In this document: positions 23,331-31,901 of the stretch, in pieces | Numbering within the stretch: the stretch's first letter is position 1 | Layout: every line of letters starts with the position of its first letter | Assembly (NCBI GenBank): GCA_964648485.1 | Contig: CAZYOF010000016.1 | Coordinates: forward strand, 1-64,000 | Origin: DAIOEK01 sp964648485 | GTDB lineage: Bacteria; Chloroflexota; Anaerolineae; Anaerolineales; Anaerolineaceae | Length of the DNA stretch: 64,000 bases | Direction: 5' to 3' | The notes under the pieces: model-generated | Databases searched by the model: none | Seen by the model: the letters and a program-made list of their open reading frames with translations, nothing else | Told to the model about the DNA's origin: nothing | Position numbers and translations under genes: made by a program

Positions 23331-25298
23331 ATGTCGGTATATTTACATGATATCCCGGTAGAACAGGCATGGCAACGATGGTTGCAGGCATTAGAAGGTT
23401 CTTCTTTAAATACCGTATTGGGAAAAGAAACATTATCGCTTGATGAGGATCTGGTCGATCGTGTATTAGCTGAATCGATATGGGCGAAAATCTGTTCACC
23501 CCATTATCATGCATCTGCTATGGATGGCTTTGCAATTGTTGCTGAAGATACCATTACAGCTTTACCTTCTAAGCCCGTCTCAATAGCACTGGGAACTCGG
23601 GCAATATATGTTGATACCGGTGATCCACTTCCAGATTTTGCCAATGCTGTAATACCGATTGAGCAAGTGGAACCATTGGATGAGAGAAATCAAATCTCGC
23701 CAAATATACGAAAACCACAATCCATCCGCATTCGCCAGGCTGTTGCACCCTGGAGTTCTGTCCGACTTATGGGTGAAGATATGGTTGCGACACAGTTGGT
23801 CCTTTCTGCGGGTCAACAAATCCGACCTGTGGACTTAGGAGCAATTGCAGCAAGTGGACACCATGAAGTTGTGGTGGCAACTAAACCAAGAGTAGCAATT
23901 ATCCCCACGGGATCAGAATTGGTTCAAATCGGATCTCAATTACGATCTGGAGATATCATAGAATTCAATAGTATAGTTCTGGCAGGTCAGGTAAACCAGT
24001 GGGGTGGAAGCGCAACTCGTTATCCGATTATTCCGGATGATTTTCAGAAAATCTTGAAAGTGGTCAGTGATGCGGCAGAGAATGCAGATTTGATCGTCAT
24101 CAATGCTGGTTCATCTGCCGGATCGGAAGATTATTCTGCTCAGGTGGTGGAAGAGCTCGGTGAGCTTCTGGTGCATGGAATTGCGATACGACCAGGGCAC
24201 CCGGTAATCTTAGGTTTGATAAAAAGTCTGTCCGGAAGGGTTGTGCCTTGCATTGGTGTACCTGGATATCCGGTTTCCGCTGCCCTGACCGGAGAGGTCT
24301 TTATCGAGCCAACACTCAATCTCTGGACCGGACTGATTAAGTCGCCATCCGATTGCGTTGATGCACAATTAACCCGTAAAGTAAATTCTCCTGCTGGGGA
24401 TGATGATTATATTCGGGTGATGCTTGGAGAAGTGAATGGAACCCTACAGGCGTCACCTCTTCAAAGAGGGGCGGGGGTTATCCATTCGCTAGTTAGAGCA
24501 GATGGGATTTCGATTTTTCCCCGTGGGACGCAAGGTGAAGAATCAGGAGCAAAAATACCTGTAATCCTTTATCGATCCAGAGAAATCTTAGGAAGAACTT
24601 TATTCCTTTCAGGTTCACATGATCTATCCCTCGATCTTTTAGCAGATACGCTGATAAAGGATAGGATTCGGGTGTTGTGTACGAATGTTGGCAGCCTGGG
24701 TGGTTTACTAGCCTTACGCAGGGGTGAAGCACATGCTGCGGGTACACATCTGTTGGACCCTGAAACTGGTGAGTACAATGTAAGCTATATTCGGCAATAT
24801 ATTCCCGGAAAACGAGTTTTTCTCATTTCCTGGGTAAAACGTAATCAGGGGTTGATTGTATCGAAGGGGAATCCGAAAGGTATATTTGATCTTGAAGATC
24901 TGAAAAGACCTGAAGTTACATATGTCAACAGGCAGCGTGGCGCTGGTACAAGGGTACTACTGGATTACCAATTGAAACGAATGGCTATATCGGATACATT
25001 GATCAGAGGTTATGCACAGGAGGAAGTAACCCATCTTGCGGTTGCAGCTGCGGTTGCTTCAGGACGAGCAGATTGCGGTATGGGTATCGCTTCTGCTGCT
25101 CAAGCGCTGGACCTGGATTTTATTCCCCTCTTTCATGAAGATTATGAATTGGCTGTGCCAGAAGAGAGTATGAAGAATCATTTTGTTGAACGAATTCTTG
25201 AGGTGGCAAAAACGAAATTATTCCAAACTAAGATACTTAATCTCCCTGGTTATGAGATTAAAAATATGGGTGAGATCCGCACGATCATTGGTAATTGA
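23331..25298 (+). CDS. MoeA domain fused to a PBP-like molybdate/tungstate-binding domain
   Basis: A 655-residue two-part protein. Residues 1 to about 415 form a MoeA-like molybdotransferase (YHASAMDGFAI, GDPLPDFANAVIPIEQV, IIPTGSEL, INAGSSAGSEDYS, IGVPGYPVSAAL). From about 425 a PBP-type substrate-binding domain follows (LFLSGSHDLSLDLLADTL, EAHAAGTHLLDPETGEYN, VNRQRGAGTRVLLDYQL), the PF12727-like module that occurs on its own or fused to MoeA in anaerobes. The module probably binds the oxyanion or a pterin. It is the last gene of the run that begins at 19468. AGGAT precedes its ATG. Confidence 0.92.
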   Translation: MSVYLHDIPVEQAWQRWLQALEGSSLNTVLGKETLSLDEDLVDRVLAESIWAKICSPHYHASAMDGFAIVAEDTITALPSKPVSIALGTRAIYVDTGDPLPDFANAVIPIEQVEPLDERNQISPNIRKPQSIRIRQAVAPWSSVRLMGEDMVATQLVLSAGQQIRPVDLGAIAASGHHEVVVATKPRVAIIPTGSELVQIGSQLRSGDIIEFNSIVLAGQVNQWGGSATRYPIIPDDFQKILKVVSDAAENADLIVINAGSSAGSEDYSAQVVEELGELLVHGIAIRPGHPVILGLIKSLSGRVVPCIGVPGYPVSAALTGEVFIEPTLNLWTGLIKSPSDCVDAQLTRKVNSPAGDDDYIRVMLGEVNGTLQASPLQRGAGVIHSLVRADGISIFPRGTQGEESGAKIPVILYRSREILGRTLFLSGSHDLSLDLLADTLIKDRIRVLCTNVGSLGGLLALRRGEAHAAGTHLLDPETGEYNVSYIRQYIPGKRVFLISWVKRNQGLIVSKGNPKGIFDLEDLKRPEVTYVNRQRGAGTRVLLDYQLKRMAISDTLIRGYAQEEVTHLAVAAAVASGRADCGMGIASAAQALDLDFIPLFHEDYELAVPEESMKNHFVERILEVAKTKLFQTKILNLPGYEIKNMGEIRTIIGN

Positions 25299-25348
25299 CA
25301 TTGAATGAAGGAATTAGCAATCATATCCATTAAAAATTAACATCAAAA

Positions 25349-25380
25349 TTGACATTGATTAATTGAAGTTGGTGTATAGT
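25349..25380 (+). promoter_or_regulatory. Candidate promoter upstream of the RNase H-like gene
   Basis: TTGACA (25349-25354) and TATAGT (25375-25380) with a 20-base spacer, longer than ideal. It would give a transcript of about 120 bases up to the hairpin at 25474, then the RNase H-like gene. Confidence 0.4.
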
Positions 25381-25473
25381 AAGTATTAAAGGAGATATGA
25401 GACCTATAAATGTCTTTTCGTTCCAGCTCACCACACCCTAACTCAACTTCTTACTTTGTGACCAATGTAATCA

Positions 25474-25510
25474 ACCGGCGAAAGGTTCTACCGTCGCCGG
25501 TCTTCTTTTT
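25474..25510 (+). terminator. Terminator or attenuator before the RNase H-like gene
   Basis: A stem ACCGGCGA / TCGCCGGT (25474-25501, 12-base loop) followed by CTTCTTTTTAATTT. It stands 30 bases before the start codon at 25537, downstream of the candidate promoter, so it is either the end of a small RNA of about 120 bases or a transcription attenuator. Confidence 0.7.
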
Positions 25511-25536
25511 AATTTCACAACAACGCGAGGGCACAT

Positions 25537-26079
25537 ATGTACACATTGTATTTTGATGGTTTGTATCGCGGAAAAATTAAGAATTCTGAGGGTGGTTATA
25601 AACCCATTCCTATTATGTGCTACGGCTGGGTAATATGTGAGGACGGAAAAGTAATTGCCCGGGGACATGGAATATATACGCATCATGATGCAGCGACCTC
25701 TAATGGAGCAGAATATCTTGCTTTGATTGAAGGTCTGGATGCATTACTGGATTTGAGGGTCGGGAGTATTCCTGTTACTGTTTATGGGGATGCGCGAACA
25801 ATCATTGAACAATTACAGGGAGTATCTCAGGTTACATCTCCACGGGTGATAAATTTATATCTAAAAGCAAGAAAACTATCCAAGAAATTGGGACGTATCC
25901 ATTGGAAATGGATACCGCGACATAAGAATCGCGCCGCAGATCAATTAACACGGCATGCACTAAAGGTTTTAGAAAACAGAGATTGTCAGGCGGGGAAAAT
26001 GACACATCAATTCGCCGGGTTTAGATTAATTTATGGGCTTATGGTTTCCCTTCGCAACCAGCAGCATGTTTTTGTGTAA
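25537..26079 (+). CDS. RNase H-family protein
   Basis: A 180-residue RNase H-fold protein. The four acidic active-site residues are visible: Asp7 in YFDG, Glu59 in SNGAEYLAL, Asp85 in VYGDARTIIEQL and Asp135 in NRAADQLTR, with a WIPRHKN loop in the position of the catalytic His loop of RNase HI. This predicts cleavage of RNA in RNA-DNA hybrids, though related domains serve other purposes. An insertion between the first two strands and a C-terminal extension of about 35 residues differ from classical RNase HI. The start has GAGGG upstream. Confidence 0.85.
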   Translation: MYTLYFDGLYRGKIKNSEGGYKPIPIMCYGWVICEDGKVIARGHGIYTHHDAATSNGAEYLALIEGLDALLDLRVGSIPVTVYGDARTIIEQLQGVSQVTSPRVINLYLKARKLSKKLGRIHWKWIPRHKNRAADQLTRHALKVLENRDCQAGKMTHQFAGFRLIYGLMVSLRNQQHVFV

Positions 26080-26213
26080 GTATGCAGAACCTGCATCCTG
26101 AATCCATAATCAATTTTGCTACATAACTCTTGAAGTATTGCACATACCTTCTACAAAATATATCTTTATGCTATTCAAGAAATATACAATTATCTTTGAA
26201 AGGAGAGTATTAT

Positions 26214-26672
26214 ATGATCCCTAAAGAAGGTATGACCGCTCCTGATTTTTCTTTACAGGATGAAAACGGCAAACTGCATAAACTTGAAGATTACAAGGGT
26301 AAAAGTTTTATTTTATATTTTTATCCGAAAGATGATACGCCGGGATGCACAACGGAAGCATGTAACTTCCGAGATGATTATTCTGCCTATCAGGAAAAGA
26401 ATATCGAAATATTAGGTGTAAGCCCTGATTCAATAAAATCACACATCAAATTCAAACAAAAATATCAAATACCATTTCCCCTGTTATCAGATGAAAACCA
26501 CAAGGTTTGCGAAGCATATGGAGTTTGGGGCAGGAAAAAGTTCATGGGTAAAGAGTATGATGGCGTTTTCAGAACTACTTTTGTAATCGGTCCAGATGGT
26601 AAGATCATGAAAGTGTTTGAAAATGTGAAACCAGCAGATCACTCAAAAGAAATTATTGAGGCGATAAAATAA
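26214..26672 (+). CDS. bcp: Thiol peroxidase of the Bcp/PrxQ type
   Basis: A 152-residue peroxiredoxin that reduces hydroperoxides with thioredoxin as reductant. The peroxidatic motif DDTPGCTTEAC contains Cys45 and the resolving Cys50, with five-residue spacing typical of atypical two-Cys PrxQ. FLYFYPKDDTPG, TTFVIGPDG and the rest are canonical. The start is set at 26214 by the strong AGGAGAG Shine-Dalgarno, not at an upstream in-frame ATG at 26130. It appears monocistronic and ends at a symmetrical terminator shared with rsfS. Confidence 0.95.
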   Translation: MIPKEGMTAPDFSLQDENGKLHKLEDYKGKSFILYFYPKDDTPGCTTEACNFRDDYSAYQEKNIEILGVSPDSIKSHIKFKQKYQIPFPLLSDENHKVCEAYGVWGRKKFMGKEYDGVFRTTFVIGPDGKIMKVFENVKPADHSKEIIEAIK

Positions 26673-26704
26673 GAAAAAAGAGCGGATTAACCGCTCTTTT
26701 TATT
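26672..26704. terminator. Bidirectional terminator between bcp and rsfS
   Basis: A stem AAAAGAGCGG / CCGCTCTTTT with loop ATTAA (26676-26700), A-rich on the left and T-rich on the right. It serves both convergent genes and overlaps the rsfS stop codon. Confidence 0.9.
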
Positions 26705-27050
26705 GCAACTTGACTATCACCTTTCCTTTATCCCATAATTCTTCCAGACGGTAATAATCCCTTTGGGTAGGTGAAAAAAGATGTATCACGATGTCACCGC
26801 AATCTACAACAACCCATCCATTATCGGATGAGCCTTCCTGCCTGACTCGAATACCTGGAATGCGGTCAGCTGAATCTTTAACAGCTTCAGAAAGAGCCTG
26901 TAACATTCTATCTGATGTTCCTGATGCGAAAATAAAGTAGTCGGCAAATGAGGCGATCCCCTGGATATCCATCAGCAAGATATTCTCTGCCTTCTTATCT
27001 TCAAGGATGCCTACTAATTGATTAGCTATATCAAGTGAATTTATTTCCAT
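26700..27050 (-). CDS. rsfS: Ribosomal silencing factor RsfS
   Basis: A 116-residue factor that binds ribosomal protein L14 and blocks joining of the subunits when nutrients are scarce. The family core KKAENILLMDIQGIASFADYFIFASGTSDR and the later WVVVDCGDIVIHLFSP and YYRLEELWD are typical and the length is normal. AGGAAAT precedes the ATG. It lies 23 bases downstream of thpR on the same strand, which probably supplies its transcript. Confidence 0.95.
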   Translation of the reverse strand: MEINSLDIANQLVGILEDKKAENILLMDIQGIASFADYFIFASGTSDRMLQALSEAVKDSADRIPGIRVRQEGSSDNGWVVVDCGDIVIHLFSPTQRDYYRLEELWDKGKVIVKLQ

Positions 27051-27073
27051 TAGATTTCCTGTTGGCGTTCATT

Positions 27074-27682
27074 TTAACACAAACCAGCATGATTAACTGC
27101 TATTCCATTTAATAAAAATTCTTTAATGGGTGAATATCTGGCACCAGTGGGATTTAGTTCGCTTCTCATTAGCACTATTTTTTCTACATGAATTGTTCCC
27201 ATATTTCCTGCTGGATGGTTGAGAAATTCTTTAACAGCGGATTGTATCGCTGATTTTTCAAAACCATCCCGTATCCGACCAATGGTCAGGTGCGGTGAAA
27301 ATAACCTCTTCTCTGGTTCTACATATAGATCTTTACAAAATGAATCAACGTAACCTGCAAGATCAGATAATTGCGGGCAGGGTGTAGCACCGATCCATAA
27401 TATTCGAGCTCTATCGGGATTAGGAAACACCCCGCTCCCTGTTGCCTGGAAAGTGAAACCGGTTCTCTCATTTACAATTTTTTCAAGAATACAATTCAAC
27501 CTGTCCAACTGTGGATTACTGAGCTCACCATAAAATTTCAGAGTTAAGTGCAAATTGCTGGCAGAAATCCAGCCAACTGACCTGTCAGGGAAGTATGTTC
27601 GAATGGATTTCTGATATGCTTCAATTCTCTGGCGCACATCTGGTGGGTATTGGATTGCGAGAAAACATCGAATATTTTGCAT
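27074..27682 (-). CDS. thpR: RNA 2',3'-cyclic phosphodiesterase
   Basis: A 202-residue 2H-phosphoesterase. The two defining HxT motifs are HLTLKF (His45, Thr47) and HLTIGRI (His131, Thr133). It opens 2',3'-cyclic phosphates on RNA ends, earlier called 2'-5' RNA ligase LigT. The start codon follows a -10 box by 6 bases with a TTGTCA-17-TATGTT promoter, so the mRNA is predicted leaderless. It is the upstream gene of an rsfS transcript. Confidence 0.93.
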   Translation of the reverse strand: MQNIRCFLAIQYPPDVRQRIEAYQKSIRTYFPDRSVGWISASNLHLTLKFYGELSNPQLDRLNCILEKIVNERTGFTFQATGSGVFPNPDRARILWIGATPCPQLSDLAGYVDSFCKDLYVEPEKRLFSPHLTIGRIRDGFEKSAIQSAVKEFLNHPAGNMGTIHVEKIVLMRSELNPTGARYSPIKEFLLNGIAVNHAGLC

Positions 27683-27717
27683 GCCGTAAACATAGCATAG
27701 GTATTTTTGAGTGACAA
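27683..27717 (-). promoter_or_regulatory. Leaderless promoter of thpR
   Basis: On the minus strand TTGTCA (27712-27717), a 17-bp spacer and TG-C-TATGTT (-10 at 27689-27694) end 6 bases before the ATG at 27682. There is no Shine-Dalgarno. Confidence 0.7.
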
Positions 27718-27728
27718 GTCTATATGAT

Positions 27729-27771
27729 GTAAAACCCGGTCATTTCATGTTTTTGAAATGACCGGGTTTCT
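27729..27771 (-). terminator. Terminator of the chemoreceptor gene
   Basis: A 14-bp perfect stem (arms AACCCGGTCATTTC / GAAATGACCGGGTT) followed on the minus strand by a short T run. It separates the chemoreceptor from the thpR promoter. Confidence 0.85.
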
Positions 27772-27786
27772 AATTTGTAAATCAGG

Positions 27787-30102
27787 TTAATTGAGTTTGA
27801 AACGTGCCACGATTTTCTGTAATTCAGCTGCCATCTGGGAAAGGGTGTCTGCTGATGCAGAAACCTCTTCCACCTGGGCACTCATCTCTTCAGTTGCAGC
27901 TGAGACTTCTTCTACGCTTGCAGAGTTTTCTTCACTGACACTGGCAATATTATCAATTGCCTGTGTGATTTCGCTGGATCCGGCTGACATTTCTTCTGTC
28001 GCTGCAGTGTTTTCTTCCACAATGGCAGAAACCTCGTCAGCAGATGTGATAAGTTCATTTGAAAGGCTTTGCATTTCTGTGGATGCCTTGGTTACCTGTT
28101 CGGCTAATTCCTGTACGGTTCTTCCACTTTCAAGAATGTTGCTCAGAGCTGAGCCGGCATCACCTGCCAGTTTTACACCCTCTTCCACTTCCTGGGCGCT
28201 TTCATGCATGGCTACAACCGCTTCACCGACCGTGGTTTGAATGCCTTTGATCAGGTCGCTGATTTCTTTCGTTGCCGCACCTGCCCGTTCAGCCAATTTA
28301 CGAACTTCATCAGCCACAACGGCAAAACCCTTGCCATGTTCGCCTGCCCGGGCAGCTTCAATGGCTGCATTTAGCGCGAGAAGGTTGGTTTGACTGGCAA
28401 TATCTTCAATGGCTGCCACAATGGTGCCAATTTCTTCACTTCTTGTTCCCATTTCTTCTACTTTGCCGGCAGAAAGATTTACTTTTTGACGGATGGAAGT
28501 CATTCCATTTACTGTAGCTTCTACAATGGATGCACCCGTTTCGGCTGCCTTGCTGGCATCCACTGCTCCCTCAGATGCTTTCGCTGAATTGGTAGCAACC
28601 ATCTCAATTGCTGTAGAAAGTTGTGAAGTGAGTCCAGCCATCCGGGTAACGGCTGCTGCCTGTTCCTGGGCGCCTTTGGCGACGCCATCGATGGCGCGAG
28701 TCAGTTGATCCACTGCAGATGCTGTTCGAGTTGCAGCCTCAGATTGCTGGGCTGCGCCGGAAGCAACCTGCTGGATTGTGGTGCTGATCTGGCTGGTGGC
28801 GGATCCCGCCTGCCCGGCTGCCTGTGATAATTGTGCTGAGGAAGTTGTTAAAGAAATTGTGTTTTCATTGACTTGTTCAAGCGCGTTACGCAGGTTGGAG
28901 ATCATATTGACAAATGCATTCCCGAGAACGTCATCAATGGATTGCGGGGTAACTGAAGCTGTCAGATCACCTTCGGCAATCTGTGCGGCAGTTGCGCTCA
29001 TTTCTTTCTGGTACTCGATCATGGAACGGAAGGAATCAGCCAGTTCGCCAATTTCATCTGTACCTTTATGAACAACTTCCTGATTGATATTCCCTTTTGC
29101 CAGCAAATTGGCAACAGATGCCATCTTCTTAACCGGATTAGCTATAGAGTTAGAGACAAATATTGCCATCAGCGACACAATAATGGCAACGACCAATATG
29201 ATCGCGATCGTAGAATTCCGCAATACATTCACTGCTGCAAATGCCTCAGATTCTTCGACCTCGTTTATCAAGCCCCATGAATAACCGGGAAGTGTGTGAT
29301 AGGCACCCAGAACACGATGTCCCATGTAATTCGTATACTGTGATTCACCATCCAATCCCTGGGCGATTGCCCGTGTAGCTTCTGAGTCAATTTTTAATTC
29401 GAGGGGACTACGTTCCTTAATTCTCCCTGTTGATTTAAGCTCTGCTTCAAAACGGGATGGAGAGATAAATGTTCCATCTTGTGTAACTAAATATGCTTCG
29501 CCGGTTTTGCCTGTTCTAGATTTTGCCAGTAAATCTGCAATCGAATTTGTTGGAAAAGTGATACCTGCAATGCCAACCATTTTATTTCCATCCATCACTG
29601 GAGCGGCAGCAACAAGAATCACATTTCCGGTTGCCTTGGAAATCAATGGCTCAGATATTATTGGTTTACCAGTAGCCAGTACATCCTTTATATATTGGCG
29701 ATCGGCCAATTCTAAAATATCATCATTATTGGTTGCGATACTTGTGCCCGATAGATCGGTAACAAACATTGTTTCATAAAGTCCCCATAGTTTGTAATAC
29801 CCATCTATTGCGCTTTTTGCCTGCACTGGATCCATTGTTTTAACCCGGTTGGTATCTGCAAGAGTTTGAACATCTTGAAGACGTTCACCTAACCAGATTA
29901 CCGTGGAATCCACCTGTAGCTGACCTGAATCTTTCAGTGTGTTTGTTGTTAATGTTTGAATATTGTTTTGAGAACTGACAAAAGATATGACGCCAACTAA
30001 AATTGTCGGTACGAGCGACAATAGCAGGAAAAATAGGAGCAGTTTGGTTCGAATCGATGCTTTTCTCGCCTGCTTACTCTTGTTTTCTGCTTTTTCTTTC
30101 AT
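27787..30102 (-). CDS. Methyl-accepting chemotaxis protein with Cache-type sensor
   Basis: A 771-residue transmembrane chemoreceptor. A first membrane segment (about 22-44) and a second (about 298-320) flank a roughly 250-residue extracytoplasmic dCache-like sensor with VTDLSGTSIATN, ADRQYIKDVLATGKPIISEP and GIAGITFPTNSIADLLA. A HAMP domain follows (NPVKKMASVANLLAKGNINQ) and the long helical signalling tip has the conserved hairpin EDIASQTNLLALNAAIEAARAGEHGKGFAVVADEVRKLA. It signals to CheA-type kinases not present here. The ATG has GGAGG. Ligand unknown; a small organic acid or amino acid is common for this sensor type. Confidence 0.95.
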   Translation of the reverse strand: MKEKAENKSKQARKASIRTKLLLFFLLLSLVPTILVGVISFVSSQNNIQTLTTNTLKDSGQLQVDSTVIWLGERLQDVQTLADTNRVKTMDPVQAKSAIDGYYKLWGLYETMFVTDLSGTSIATNNDDILELADRQYIKDVLATGKPIISEPLISKATGNVILVAAAPVMDGNKMVGIAGITFPTNSIADLLAKSRTGKTGEAYLVTQDGTFISPSRFEAELKSTGRIKERSPLELKIDSEATRAIAQGLDGESQYTNYMGHRVLGAYHTLPGYSWGLINEVEESEAFAAVNVLRNSTIAIILVVAIIVSLMAIFVSNSIANPVKKMASVANLLAKGNINQEVVHKGTDEIGELADSFRSMIEYQKEMSATAAQIAEGDLTASVTPQSIDDVLGNAFVNMISNLRNALEQVNENTISLTTSSAQLSQAAGQAGSATSQISTTIQQVASGAAQQSEAATRTASAVDQLTRAIDGVAKGAQEQAAAVTRMAGLTSQLSTAIEMVATNSAKASEGAVDASKAAETGASIVEATVNGMTSIRQKVNLSAGKVEEMGTRSEEIGTIVAAIEDIASQTNLLALNAAIEAARAGEHGKGFAVVADEVRKLAERAGAATKEISDLIKGIQTTVGEAVVAMHESAQEVEEGVKLAGDAGSALSNILESGRTVQELAEQVTKASTEMQSLSNELITSADEVSAIVEENTAATEEMSAGSSEITQAIDNIASVSEENSASVEEVSAATEEMSAQVEEVSASADTLSQMAAELQKIVARFKLN

Positions 30103-30293
30103 TCCTTGATCCTCCGTATATGAATACCCCTATTAATTGATAAAAATAGCCTTATAAATTTTGCGGGAATTTGTCGCCCATTTCAGTAAAAATAAAATAA
30201 ATACAATGTTGATTCGCTATAAACGAAAGCATTACTTACCATATCTTATTTACAAGACGATTTAATATTTATCTATACATGCACTTTAAATTG

Positions 30294-30302
30294 TGGTATA
30301 AG
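30294..30302 (+). promoter_or_regulatory. Extended -10 promoter of 6S RNA
   Basis: TG-G-TATAAG (30294-30302) places transcription start near 30308-30310, exactly at the predicted 5-prime end of the closing stem of the RNA. Confidence 0.6.
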
Positions 30303-30307
30303 GAAAT

Positions 30308-30482
30308 TGCCCTGCTGTGTTCGTGATGTTGCTCCCACGTTTTGAGCCAACACTTAAAAAAATGGGTGCCAACCTTACGATAGTGATGCGATAGACTTCG
30401 GTCAAGGCAGAGCTACCGGGTAGGTTCCCGACCTGCGAAAGCAGGTTCAAAACTCTGCAACACACGGCATGGTGGGGTCTTT
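30308..30482 (+). ncRNA. ssrS: 6S RNA
   Basis: A structured RNA of about 170 bases that mimics an open promoter and binds sigma-70 RNA polymerase. The ends pair as a long imperfect closing stem (CCCTGCTGTGTT near 30310-30321 with AACACACGGCATGG near 30460-30475). Between them lie TTTTGAGCCAACACTT, then GGGTGCCAACC, a hairpin-rich right arm with TACCGGGTAG and CCTGCGAAAGCAGG, the motif order of bacterial 6S RNA. An extended -10 lies just upstream and a strong hairpin terminator downstream at 30507. The identification is from recalled consensus and folding by eye; covariance search would confirm. Exact ends are approximate. Confidence 0.75.
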
Positions 30483-30506
30483 TATATTCAATGCCCTGCC
30501 AAAACG

Positions 30507-30538
30507 ACTGGACATTCCAAACTGTCCAGTTCTTTTAA
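30507..30538 (+). terminator. Terminator after 6S RNA
   Basis: A perfect 8-bp stem ACTGGACA / TGTCCAGT (30507-30530) followed by TCTTTT. It lies between the 6S RNA and glnA, 30 bases ahead of the glnA start, so glnA transcription from upstream would have to read through it. Confidence 0.85.
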
Positions 30539-30563
30539 TATCAAATCGCGGAAGAGGTGCAAT

Positions 30564-31901
30564 ATGGACAAGAAACAAATTATGCAAAAAGTAAAAGAGG
30601 ATGGCATTAAATTTATTTCATATCAGTTCGTAGATGTCAATGGAGTGGTGAAATCACTAGATGCGCCTGTAGAAAGGTTAGAGACCGCCCTAGATGACGG
30701 TATCTGGTTTGATGGTTCATCGGTGGAAGGTTTTGCCCGTATCCAGGAAAGCGATATGCACTTACGACCGGATATCAATACTTATGCTGTATTGCCCTGG
30801 TCGCCTAATGAGTTGAAGCGAGCACGATTTTTTTGCGACATCTTCACGCCGGATGGACATCCTTTTGACGGTGACCCAAGGGGAATGTTGAAGCGTTACA
30901 TCAAGCGGATTGAAGAAAAAGGCTGGACATTCAATGTGGGTCCTGAACCGGAATTTTTCCTGCTGAAGAAAAATGGAACCCAATCCATAAACCCGGTTCC
31001 ACACGATGTAGGTGGATATTTTGACTTCTCTCCGAACGATGAGGCTGTTCGGGTACGAACTGAACTTATGGAAGCATTACTCAAAATGGGACTGAATATT
31101 GAAGTAGGTCATCATGAAGTTGCACTGGGTCAACATGAAATTGATTTCCGGTTTGATGATGCTGTTAGAACCGCAGATAATGTGCTTACTCTCAAATATA
31201 CGGTAAAAGCGATTGCTGCCCAGAATGGATTGGTCGCGTCGTTTATGCCCAAACCGATTTTTGGTATCAATGGATCTGGCATGCATTGCCACCAATCATT
31301 ATTTGATTCAAAAGGATGCAATCTTTTCTTTGATTCAAAAGATCCATTCCATCTTACTCCGCTGGCATATAACTTCATTGCCGGGCAACTCTCACACGCG
31401 AGAGGATTTTCTGCAGTAATTGCTCCCACTGTTAATTCTTATAAAAGACTGGTTCCCGGATACGAGGCTCCAGTATATGTTGGTTGGGCGCAGACAAACC
31501 GTTCTGCCCTAATACGCATTCCCCGTTTCACACCTGGTCAGGAGAGCGCAACGCGCGCAGAATTACGTTGTCCAGATCCATCTACAAATCCGTATATGGC
31601 TTTTATGGTGATTTTGGCTGCCGGCCTGGATGGAATTGAAAAAGGAATGACACCACCAGCTCCGTTGAATGATATCAATGTTTACGAATTAACCGCAGCG
31701 GAACGGAAGAAGATGAAAATCACCGAGCTTCCCGGTTCATTAAAAGAAGCCATGGTAGAACTTGATAAAGATAAAATTATAAAAGATGCACTTGGTCCGA
31801 TGCTGTATGAAGCATTTGTCCGTTCCCGCATGGCTGAATGGGAAGAGTACAGGATGGATGTCACGGACTGGGAACTGGAGCATTATCTGGAACGTGCCTG
31901 A
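30564..31901 (+). CDS. glnA: Type I glutamine synthetase
   Basis: Forms glutamine from glutamate and ammonia with ATP. The 445-residue length and the absence of an adenylylation Tyr motif suggest the GSI-alpha class controlled by feedback rather than by GlnE. Conserved elements include the Asp-50 loop FDGSSVEGFARIQESDM, EPEFFLLKKNG, VGHHEVALGQHEIDFRF, the ATP/phosphate region GINGSGMHCHQSL, NSYKRLVPGYEAPVYV and RFTPGQESATRAELRCPDPSTNPY. AGAGG precedes the ATG. Its stop abuts the stop of the convergent ttuA gene, and its terminator lies within ttuA. Confidence 0.96.
   Translation: MDKKQIMQKVKEDGIKFISYQFVDVNGVVKSLDAPVERLETALDDGIWFDGSSVEGFARIQESDMHLRPDINTYAVLPWSPNELKRARFFCDIFTPDGHPFDGDPRGMLKRYIKRIEEKGWTFNVGPEPEFFLLKKNGTQSINPVPHDVGGYFDFSPNDEAVRVRTELMEALLKMGLNIEVGHHEVALGQHEIDFRFDDAVRTADNVLTLKYTVKAIAAQNGLVASFMPKPIFGINGSGMHCHQSLFDSKGCNLFFDSKDPFHLTPLAYNFIAGQLSHARGFSAVIAPTVNSYKRLVPGYEAPVYVGWAQTNRSALIRIPRFTPGQESATRAELRCPDPSTNPYMAFMVILAAGLDGIEKGMTPPAPLNDINVYELTAAERKKMKITELPGSLKEAMVELDKDKIIKDALGPMLYEAFVRSRMAEWEEYRMDVTDWELEHYLERA

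Noticed and set aside
25410..25556. 48-codon open frame upstream of the RNase H-like gene
   Set aside because: It has no Shine-Dalgarno, runs through a terminator hairpin, overlaps the RNase H start and has an unusual composition.
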